DNA of 16,276 nucleotides from an uncultured Selenomonadaceae bacterium (GTDB lineage Bacteria > Bacillota > Negativicutes > Selenomonadales > Selenomonadaceae). The DNA is taken from assembly GCA_905236255.1 (NCBI GenBank), contig CAJOPK010000117.1:1-16276 (forward strand). Reading direction: 5' to 3'. The notes under the pieces are model-generated. The model was not told where the DNA came from and ran no database searches. It saw only the letters and a list, made by a program, of their open reading frames with translations. How positions within the stretch are numbered: position 1 is the stretch's first letter; every line of letters starts with the position of its first letter. Positions 1 through 6,718 of this stretch are shown piece by piece. A program made the position numbers and the translations under genes.

Positions 1-199
1 AATCTTCATCGCCGTCAATCAAATCCGCCGCCCTTTTCAACTGTTCCTCCATATCAAACGGAACCGTTGTCGATACGGTGTAAAAATAACCGGCATGCGT
101 GCGTTTGATTTCGGTATCGGGATTTCCGTCCAATACCGCCGCATGAGCGGAACCGAATAACAGAAAAGAAAGAAACACAGCCGAAAAAAACTTTTTCAT
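1..199 (-). CDS. Secreted protein of unknown function, N-terminal part only
   Basis: The reading frame starts at ATG (197-199 on the minus strand) behind a GGAG ribosome binding site and runs off the left edge of the window, so only about 66 residues are visible. The N-terminus is a clear Sec signal peptide: MKK, a hydrophobic stretch (FFSAVFLSFLLFG) and a likely cleavage site after SAHA. The mature part begins AVLDGNPDTEIKRTH and shows no motif that I recognise. The start lies 26 bases after the cydB stop on the same strand, so the two are probably co-transcribed. That is the only functional hint. Exported location is well supported; function is unknown. Confidence 0.75.
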   Translation of the reverse strand, partial: MKKFFSAVFLSFLLFGSAHAAVLDGNPDTEIKRTHAGYFYTVSTTVPFDMEEQLKRAADLIDGDED

Positions 200-225
200 T
201 TACAAACACTCCTTCAAAAAATTTT

Positions 226-1230
226 TCAGTGACCGGAATTGTCGGAAACACTTACACGCTCTTTAAAAATTTTGTAAGTCCACCCTTGATAAATCAAGAC
301 AACAGGTACAAAAATTACCGCCGCAATCGTCATGATCAGCAAAGTTCCGGGAGTTGATGCGGAGTTGTAAATCGTCAAACTCAGATCCGGCAAAGTCGAA
401 ACCATAAGACGCGGGAAAAGTGCAACGAAAAATCCGATCGTCGTAACGATTATTGTTCCGGTCGTCGCGTAAAATGCCGAACGCGGTTTTCCTTCCCGGA
501 CAAACGACCAAGAAGAAGAAAGTACTCCCAGTGCCGCCGCAAAAATCAATACGCCGCTTTCTTTGAGCATTACGTCCGTTTCAAAAACCGTCGCAACGAT
601 AAATGCCAAATACACAAGCCATGTCGCCGCTCCGAGATATACCGCTTTTTTCTTGAGGTCAAGCAAAATTCTTCCGTCCGCAATTTTTATCATCAGAAAA
701 TTTGCGCCGTGAAATGCAAACAACAGGACGAAAAATAATCCGGCAAGAATCGTGTACGGACTGAGCAAATCCAAAAAGTCGCCGGTGTAATGCATTTGTG
801 CGTTAATCGGCAAGCCTTTCAACAAATTTGCAAAGGCGACTCCCCACAAAAGTGCCGGCACAAAACTTCCGAACATTATTGAGCCGTCCCAAAAACATTT
901 CCAATCCGGCTTGTCAATTTTTCCGCGAAGTTCAAATGCCGCGCCGCGCATTATCAGCGCAAGCAACATCAAAAACAGCGCAAGGTAAAAAGTGCTGAAC
1001 ATTGTTGCATAAAAATGCGGGAATGCCGCAAAAGCCGCGCCGCCGGCGGTAATCATCCAAACTTCATTGCCGTCCCAGACGGGACCTATTGCCCGAATCA
1101 GTTGCCCGCGTTCTTTTTCCGGACGACCGGCAAGCAACATTCCCACGCCGTAATCAAACCCTTCAAGGATAAAAAAACCGGTGAAAAGTACGGTTATCAG
1201 AATGAACCATACGACATTTAAATATTCCAT
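226..1230 (-). CDS. cydB: Cytochrome bd ubiquinol oxidase subunit II (CydB)
   Basis: This is a 334-residue multi-pass membrane protein of the usual CydB length. The N-terminus has the family pattern, a membrane helix followed by FILEGFDYGVGMLL (about residues 20-33), and then the conserved GPVWDGNEVWMITAGGAAFA block (about 49-68). Several further hydrophobic helices follow, with a short charged C-terminus. CydB pairs with CydA, which carries the haems, to form the quinol-oxidising terminal oxidase of the inner membrane. In anaerobes this mainly removes oxygen. The start is set by a GGGAGG site eight bases upstream. Oddly, cydA is not upstream: the next gene in that direction is the divergent pheT. 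A secreted-protein gene follows after 26 bases. The family call is firm. Confidence 0.95.
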   Translation of the reverse strand: MEYLNVVWFILITVLFTGFFILEGFDYGVGMLLAGRPEKERGQLIRAIGPVWDGNEVWMITAGGAAFAAFPHFYATMFSTFYLALFLMLLALIMRGAAFELRGKIDKPDWKCFWDGSIMFGSFVPALLWGVAFANLLKGLPINAQMHYTGDFLDLLSPYTILAGLFFVLLFAFHGANFLMIKIADGRILLDLKKKAVYLGAATWLVYLAFIVATVFETDVMLKESGVLIFAAALGVLSSSWSFVREGKPRSAFYATTGTIIVTTIGFFVALFPRLMVSTLPDLSLTIYNSASTPGTLLIMTIAAVIFVPVVLIYQGWTYKIFKERVSVSDNSGH

Positions 1231-1305
1231 GAAAAACGCCTCCCGTCATCTGAAAATTTAATATCGTTTCAAATTTTCCAAAATTTATTCCCGTATCTTT
1301 CTGCC

Positions 1306-1324
1306 AAAGGAGAAAATTTCCTTT
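1306..1324. promoter_or_regulatory. Inverted repeat in the cydB/pheT divergent spacer
   Basis: The arms AAAGGA (1306-1311) and TCCTTT (1319-1324) are perfectly complementary around a 7-base centre. The right arm overlaps the -35 box of the proposed pheT promoter, and the site lies about 80 bases upstream of cydB. It could be an operator or a chance purine-run palindrome. The rest of the spacer (1231-1451) holds no gene and no recognisable remnant of pheS or cydA. Confidence 0.3.
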
Positions 1325-1350
1325 AACAATTCTTTCGGTTTTTGTATATT
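1323..1350 (+). promoter_or_regulatory. Putative sigma-A promoter of the pheT-zapA-PBP operon
   Basis: TTAACA (1323-1328), a 16-base spacer and TATATT (1345-1350) match the consensus at five of six positions in each box. The predicted leader is about 95 bases and ends in the strong AAGGAGG site before the pheT ATG. No T-box signature (TGGNACCGCG-like bulge sequence plus terminator) is visible, although pheST operons in Bacillota are often T-box controlled. The leader looks too short for one. An own promoter fits the absence of pheS. Confidence 0.55.
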
Positions 1351-1451
1351 TCGTCGGCAATCGTGTACGTTCGTAAATTTTTTGCAGGAAAATCGGATTG
1401 TTGAAAGAAAAACAAAGGGACTTTCTGTAACTTTAAGGAGGAAATTTTTTT

Positions 1452-4055
1452 ATGCAGGTTTCAATAAATGTTTTGAAAAAATATGTTGACATAGACGTAA
1501 ATGCGGACGAACTTGCCGAAAAATTTACAATGGCGGGTATTCCCGTCGAAAATGTTATTCATGCCGGCGAAGGCTTGGAAAAAGTCGTCACCGGAAAGAT
1601 TGAAGAATTGACCGCTCACCCGGATTCGGATCATTTGCAGGTTTGTCAAATGAACGTCGGCAATCCGGAACTTTTGCAAATTGTTACCGGCGCGCCGAAT
1701 GTAAAGCAAGGTCAAATTGTGCCGGTTGCGTTGGTCGGGGCGCATTTGCCGAACGGGCAAAAAATTTCAAAGGGAAAATTGCGCGGAGTTGCATCAAACG
1801 GTATGCTCTGTTCAGCCGGCGAATTGAAGCTGGATTTGGAAAATCTGCCGGAAGAACAAAAAACCGGAATTTACATTTTGCCGGAAGATACCGAAATCGG
1901 AGTTCCCGCCGCAAAAGTTTTGGGGCTTGACGACGATATTTTGGAATTTGAACTCACCGCAGACAGCGGCGATTGTTTCAGCATTGTCGGTCTTGCCCGT
2001 GAAGCCGGAGTAATTTTGAATAAAGAACCGCACTTCCCGGAAATTAAAGTTGTCGAAGATGACGAAAGAATTGCCGCAGATATGCAGGAAATAAAAATTG
2101 ACGCACCGGATTTGTGTTCAAGATTTTCCGCCCGCGTGTTGACAGACGTAAAACTTGCGCCTTCACCGGAATGGATGCAAAAGACTTTGGAAAGTTCCGG
2201 TATCCGCGCAATTAACAATGTCGTTGACGTGACAAATTTTGTAATGATCGAACTCGGACAACCGATGCACGCTTACGATTACGACGAAGTCAAGGGACAC
2301 GTTTTAAATGCACGCCGCGCAGTCAAGGGAGAAAGACTTCACACGCTTGACGATTCCGACAGACTTGCAAAAGGCGGCGAACTTGTAATTGCCGATGCGG
2401 AAAAAGCTGCCGGACTTGCCGGAGTTATGGGCGGCTTTGAAACGGAAATTACCGAAAAGACGACGACGGTTGTTTTGGAGGCGGCGGCTTTCAATTCCGC
2501 ATCAATTCGCAGAACAAGTCGGGCGGTCGGTCTTCATTCGGAGGCATCCGGCAGATTTGAACGCGGCGTAAATGTTGAAGGAACAATCACCGCGCTTGAC
2601 AGAGCCGCCGGGCTTTTGCAGGAAATGGGAGCCTGCAAAGTTTGCAAAGGCGTTATCGATGTTTATCCGGTGCCGAAAAAAGAAGTTAAAGTTCAATTTA
2701 CTTCCGCGCAGATTAACGAAAGATTGGGTACAAATATTCCGGAAGAAAAGATTTTGGAAATTTTGAAGTCGCTCGGATTTAAAATTTCTGAAGTCGCCGA
2801 TTTTGATTCGGACAAGCCTGTTGATGAAGTCATCGATAAAATTTCATTTGCCGCAAAACATTTAAGCAAGGCGGCGCGGGAACTTGCAACCGACGATAAA
2901 GTTGATGATTTCGTGAAAAATTTGGGTACGACGGTCGGAAAACTTTTCGATCGCGGTGCAAAGGCAAGTTACGCGCTTTATGAGGCAACGGTTCCGGAAT
3001 GGAGAAATGATGTTGCCTGTCCGGAAGACTTGTCTGAAGAAGTTGCAAGAATTTACGGTTACGACAATATCCCGGCAACTTTGCCGCCCGGACGTTCGCA
3101 GGGTCATCAGTCGAAATTCCAAAATTTTGCCGACAAAGTTAAATCGATTCTCGCAAGTTTGGGAATGAATGAAGAACTTTCCTTCAGTTTCACAAATGAA
3201 CAAATGTTTGACAAAATGCAGGTGCCGGCTGCCGACGAATTGCGCCGCGCCGTGCCGATAATGAATCCTTTGACGGACGAATATCCTTTGCTCCGGACAA
3301 TGCTTTTGAGTTCGATTTTGGAAAATGCCGCCCGTAATTTCAGCCGCAAAAATGAAAATTTGAGATTGTTTGAAATTGCGCCGGTATTTTATCCGAAACA
3401 ACTTCCGGTTACCGAACAGCCGATCGAAGTTCAGAAAATTGTCGGCTTGATTACCGGACAAAGAGAGCCGAAAGGTTGGAATCAATCTTCGGCGGAAGTC
3501 GATTTTTACGACATCAAAGGAATTGTCGAAGAACTTTTCAAACAACTTTCAATCGAAAGATATACCTGCGAAGCCGGCGAACATTTTGCACTTCATCCCG
3601 GAAAAACCGCCGTATTCAAAAAGGGGCGGGACGTGCTTGCAATTTTCGGTGAAGTCCATCCGAATGTTGCGGAAAATCTCGGAATTTCAAAAAAGATTTA
3701 CGTTTTTGAAGCGGACGCGGAAACTTTGATGAAATACGTTTCAAAAAAATCCGGAATCGAATCTTTGCCGAAATATCCGGGAATAAATCGCGACCTGGCA
3801 ATTTTGGTAAATCGCGAAACTCCGGCGGGAGAAGTCGAAAAAGTCATTGCGAAAGCCGGCGGAGAGTTTTTCAAAGGCGTTACGCTGTTTGACGTTTACA
3901 CGGGAAAAGGAGTTCCGGAGGATAAAAAGAGTTTGGCATTTGCGCTGGAATTTCGTTCGCCGGATCGCACTTTGAAGGACGAGGAAGCCGATGCGGCATT
4001 TAAAAATATTTTGGCGGCGGTTGAAAAAGATTGTGCCGCCGTACTCAGAAGTTGA
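1452..4055 (+). CDS. pheT: Phenylalanine-tRNA ligase beta subunit with B5-domain insertion
   Basis: PheT forms the alpha2-beta2 synthetase with PheS; the beta chain binds tRNA and edits mischarged Tyr-tRNA. The protein has 867 residues, about 60 more than usual. In order it shows the EMAPII-like tRNA-binding domain (about 40-150), the B3/B4 editing domain (about 215-395, with GLHSEASGRFERGVN at 360-374), the B5 domain (about 412-545, ending in EEVARIYGYDNIP), a catalytic-like core, and a C-terminal FDX-ACB anticodon-binding domain (about 775-866). The B5 domain is split: after LGFKI (441-445) come about 63 helix-prone residues (446-508) before the normal VPEWRND strand (514-520). The frame is open throughout and codon use is unchanged. 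The start has AAGGAGG upstream. pheS is not adjacent. zapA follows after 11 bases. Confidence 0.97.
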   Translation: MQVSINVLKKYVDIDVNADELAEKFTMAGIPVENVIHAGEGLEKVVTGKIEELTAHPDSDHLQVCQMNVGNPELLQIVTGAPNVKQGQIVPVALVGAHLPNGQKISKGKLRGVASNGMLCSAGELKLDLENLPEEQKTGIYILPEDTEIGVPAAKVLGLDDDILEFELTADSGDCFSIVGLAREAGVILNKEPHFPEIKVVEDDERIAADMQEIKIDAPDLCSRFSARVLTDVKLAPSPEWMQKTLESSGIRAINNVVDVTNFVMIELGQPMHAYDYDEVKGHVLNARRAVKGERLHTLDDSDRLAKGGELVIADAEKAAGLAGVMGGFETEITEKTTTVVLEAAAFNSASIRRTSRAVGLHSEASGRFERGVNVEGTITALDRAAGLLQEMGACKVCKGVIDVYPVPKKEVKVQFTSAQINERLGTNIPEEKILEILKSLGFKISEVADFDSDKPVDEVIDKISFAAKHLSKAARELATDDKVDDFVKNLGTTVGKLFDRGAKASYALYEATVPEWRNDVACPEDLSEEVARIYGYDNIPATLPPGRSQGHQSKFQNFADKVKSILASLGMNEELSFSFTNEQMFDKMQVPAADELRRAVPIMNPLTDEYPLLRTMLLSSILENAARNFSRKNENLRLFEIAPVFYPKQLPVTEQPIEVQKIVGLITGQREPKGWNQSSAEVDFYDIKGIVEELFKQLSIERYTCEAGEHFALHPGKTAVFKKGRDVLAIFGEVHPNVAENLGISKKIYVFEADAETLMKYVSKKSGIESLPKYPGINRDLAILVNRETPAGEVEKVIAKAGGEFFKGVTLFDVYTGKGVPEDKKSLAFALEFRSPDRTLKDEEADAAFKNILAAVEKDCAAVLRS

Positions 4056-4066
4056 GGTGAATTGAG

Positions 4067-4333
4067 TTGAAGGAAGAAAAAAAATCCGGCAATTCGCAGA
4101 GGGTTGACGTTGAGATTTACGGCGAAGTTTACCATTTGAGAACCGACGATCCGGAAGGTCTGGAAAAACTTGTCCGGATTGTGGATTCGACAATGAAATC
4201 CGTTGCCCGATCCACCCGTACTCTTGCCGGAAGTCATGTTGCCGTCATGTCCGCGATGAAAATTGCCGAAGACTACCTGCAACTCAAAAAAGATTACGAC
4301 GAACTTTTGGAACTTTTGGACGAACACAAATAA
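4067..4333 (+). CDS. zapA: Cell division protein ZapA
   Basis: This 88-residue protein matches the small ZapA family, which bundles FtsZ protofilaments at the division ring. Typical features are the N-terminal strand pair VEIYGEVYHLRTDDPEGLEKL (residues 14-34), then a long helix containing VAVMSAMKIAEDYLQLKKDY and an acidic, leucine-rich coiled-coil end. The start is a TTG at 4067; GAGGTGA lies just upstream at 4054-4060 and overlaps the pheT stop region, so translation is probably coupled to pheT. The pheT-zapA order is the common arrangement in Bacillota. The PBP gene follows after 50 bases on the same strand, placing two envelope/division genes behind pheT. Confidence 0.93.
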   Translation: MKEEKKSGNSQRVDVEIYGEVYHLRTDDPEGLEKLVRIVDSTMKSVARSTRTLAGSHVAVMSAMKIAEDYLQLKKDYDELLELLDEHK

Positions 4334-4383
4334 GGGATAAAATTGCCGGTTAAAAATTTTTGATAAACCGGAGGAGATTGATA

Positions 4384-6630
4384 ATGACCGATATAAATTC
4401 GCAAAACAATATACCGCCGCGAAGTAAACCGCCGAAACGCAGTTTCTTGAAATTGTTTTTAAAAATCATACTCGGAATTTTGATAACGATTTTGGTTTTG
4501 GCAACGGGCGTGGGTATCGGATTTTTCACGGCAAACATAAACGCCAGGCAGGATATTGCCGATATAGTTCCGCCGGCATCTTCTCAAATTTATGATTCCG
4601 CCGGAAACGAAATCGCAAACATTCATGCGGCGGAAAATCGCGTACCGGTTAAGATTGAACAGATTCCGATAAATCTTCAACACGCTTTTGTTGCGGTTGA
4701 GGACAATCGTTTTTATGAACACAGGGGAGTTGATCCGCAGGGACTTCTGCGTGCCGTTTATACAAATATCGTCGCCCATGAAATTGCGGAAGGCGGGTCT
4801 ACCATAACCCAACAGCTTGCAAAAAATGCTTATCTCACTCAAGAACGCACCATGAAACGCAAAATTCAGGAAGTCTTTTTGGCGTTGCAACTTGAAAAAC
4901 AATATACCAAGCAGGAAATTTTGGAAATGTATCTCAATCAGATTTATTTCGGGCAGGGTGCTTACGGAGTTCAGGCGGCGGCAAGAACTTATTTCGGCAA
5001 AGATGTTCAAGATTTGAATTTGTCCGAATGTGCCATGCTTGCCGGTATTCCGAAAAGCCCGAATTATTATTCGCCCTTCAATAATCTTGACGCATCAAAA
5101 GAACGGAGAAATGTCGTATTGGATCAGATGGTTAAATACAAATATATCCGTTCGACCGAAGCCGATTCCGCAAAATCGGCGGAAGTCGTCCTGACGGATC
5201 CGAAATTGCCGGAAGCCCGTGACGATGCCGCTTACTTTATAAATTACGTCACTCAAATTATTGCCGACAAATACGGCGCGGAATCAATTTATAAAGACGG
5301 CATGAAGATTTACACGACGATTGATCTTGATATGCAACACATGGCACAGGCGGCACTTTTGGAAAATTTGCCGACGACTTCCACCGACACGAACGGTATT
5401 CAACAGCCGCAAGGCGCGTTGGTTGTCATAGATCCGAAAACCGGATATATTAAAGCTATGGTCGGCGGGCGCGGAACGGATCAATTTAACCGGGCAACAA
5501 TGGCGGAACGTCAGCCGGGATCCGCTTTTAAACCTTTCGTGTTTATTGCCGCCCTTGAAAACAATTTCACTCCGGATACAATAATTGAGGACAGCCCCAT
5601 CACAATTAACGGCTGGTCGCCGCAAAATGACAGCAGAAGATTCAGCGGGCCCGTCACTTTGAGGACGGTTGCGACTTTTTCGATGAATGTTCCGACCGTC
5701 AAAATTGCTCAAAAATTGGGAATGGACAAGGCGATTTATTACGCGCAGGAAATGGGAATTTCGACTTTCGTTTTGGACGGCGCGAGAAACGACAGAAATT
5801 TGGCAACTTCTTTGGGCGGCTTGACAAGGGGCGTAACTCCGCTTGAAATCACGAGTGCTTACGGGACTTTTGCAAACGGCGGTATTCATGTTCCGAGTAC
5901 GGCGATTATAAAAGTTTTGGATCGCAACGGCAAAGTTTTGGAAGAATTTGATCCCACCGGCAAACAGGTTGTTTCAGCCGAAAGTGCCGCCGCTTTGACG
6001 AGTATGCTTGAGGACGTAATTTTGAAAGGCAGCGGCAAGCGTGCAAATATCGGTCGTCCGGCAGCCGGAAAAACCGGTACGACGAGCAGTTACAAAGATG
6101 CATGGTTTGTCGGGTATACTCCGGATTTGGTTGCCGGCGTTTGGATAGGAAATGACGACAACAGCCCGATTTCCGGCGGAATGATGGGCGGCGAAACTCC
6201 GGCGACCGTTTGGAATGTCTTTATGCAAAGGGCTTTGGCAAATGTTCCGGTTCATGATTTTGATCCGATGGTCGTAAGGCGCAGAAGTTCAAAGACCATA
6301 ACTTCCCTGCGCGACAACAACAAGAAAGATAACAAAAAGACCGACGAAAACAATAAAGACGGAGATCAAAATCAGCAGGACAATAATCAGACTCCGCAGA
6401 GAAACGGCAATTCCGGTCGTCAAACGGGAGAACGCCGCAATAATCAACCGCAGAGAAGTTCCGAACAACCTGCCCGGACATATACTCAACCGGAACAGAC
6501 TTACACACCGCCCGAGCCGGCATATACTCCTCCGCAACCGGAACCCTCCGCTCGGGAATACGAACAAAATTCCGTTCCTTCCCGTGATGCACCCGCTCCC
6601 GGCGGCGGAATTTCAAAAGGGAGAAATTAG
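4384..6630 (+). CDS. Class A penicillin-binding protein (PBP1A-type)
   Basis: This bifunctional peptidoglycan synthase has 748 residues. A cytoplasmic basic-proline N-terminus is followed by one membrane anchor (about 21-49). The GT51 glycosyltransferase domain (about 65-235) has catalytic Glu106 in VEDNRFYEHRGVD plus GGSTITQQLAKN (138-149) and EMYLNQIYFGQGAYG (181-195). The transpeptidase domain has Ser380 and Lys383 in RQPGSAFKP, SMN at 433-435 and KTG at 563-565, so all catalytic motifs are present. Residues from about 636 form a low-complexity tail, first Lys/Asn/Asp/Gln-rich, then Pro/Thr/Tyr-rich, probably disordered and periplasmic. The ATG at 4384 is chosen because GGAGGAG (4370-4376) is seven bases upstream; an in-frame TTG at 4360 lies before that site. 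It is third in the pheT-zapA operon and ends at a strong terminator. Confidence 0.95.
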   Translation: MTDINSQNNIPPRSKPPKRSFLKLFLKIILGILITILVLATGVGIGFFTANINARQDIADIVPPASSQIYDSAGNEIANIHAAENRVPVKIEQIPINLQHAFVAVEDNRFYEHRGVDPQGLLRAVYTNIVAHEIAEGGSTITQQLAKNAYLTQERTMKRKIQEVFLALQLEKQYTKQEILEMYLNQIYFGQGAYGVQAAARTYFGKDVQDLNLSECAMLAGIPKSPNYYSPFNNLDASKERRNVVLDQMVKYKYIRSTEADSAKSAEVVLTDPKLPEARDDAAYFINYVTQIIADKYGAESIYKDGMKIYTTIDLDMQHMAQAALLENLPTTSTDTNGIQQPQGALVVIDPKTGYIKAMVGGRGTDQFNRATMAERQPGSAFKPFVFIAALENNFTPDTIIEDSPITINGWSPQNDSRRFSGPVTLRTVATFSMNVPTVKIAQKLGMDKAIYYAQEMGISTFVLDGARNDRNLATSLGGLTRGVTPLEITSAYGTFANGGIHVPSTAIIKVLDRNGKVLEEFDPTGKQVVSAESAAALTSMLEDVILKGSGKRANIGRPAAGKTGTTSSYKDAWFVGYTPDLVAGVWIGNDDNSPISGGMMGGETPATVWNVFMQRALANVPVHDFDPMVVRRRSSKTITSLRDNNKKDNKKTDENNKDGDQNQQDNNQTPQRNGNSGRQTGERRNNQPQRSSEQPARTYTQPEQTYTPPEPAYTPPQPEPSAREYEQNSVPSRDAPAPGGGISKGRN

Positions 6631-6652
6631 TGTTGGCGGTTGAGGAAAATGT

Positions 6653-6690
6653 AAAAAAAAATCCGTTCCGTTATCCGGAGCGGATTTTTA
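6653..6690. terminator. Bidirectional intrinsic terminator between PBP and chemoreceptor genes
   Basis: The arms at 6660-6670 and 6676-6686 form an 11-bp stem (one G-U pair on the plus strand) with a 5-base loop TTATC. On the plus strand it is followed by a T run. On the minus strand the eight As at 6653-6660 become a T run. It therefore ends the plus-strand PBP operon (stop at 6630) and the minus-strand chemoreceptor gene (stop at 6719) from both sides. Confidence 0.88.
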
Positions 6691-6718
6691 ATTTGATTCA
6701 ATATTTCACGAACAAATT

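Noticed and set aside
1351..1451. A T-box riboswitch before pheT
   Set aside because: The leader is only about 95 bases and has no T-box core sequence and no terminator hairpin.
2862..3545. A 227-codon open frame on the minus strand inside pheT
   Set aside because: It lies wholly within the well-supported pheT gene. Its translation is rich in Arg, Phe and Asn with no domain pattern, and no ribosome binding site fits.
4346..4371. A hairpin CCGGTT/AACCGG before the PBP gene, touching its ribosome binding site
   Set aside because: The stem is only six base pairs with a 14-base loop and covers only two bases of the GGAGGAG site, so it is too weak to call.
5284..5889. A 201-codon open frame on the minus strand inside the PBP gene
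   Set aside because: It is antisense to the transpeptidase domain, with a low-quality translation and no upstream signals.
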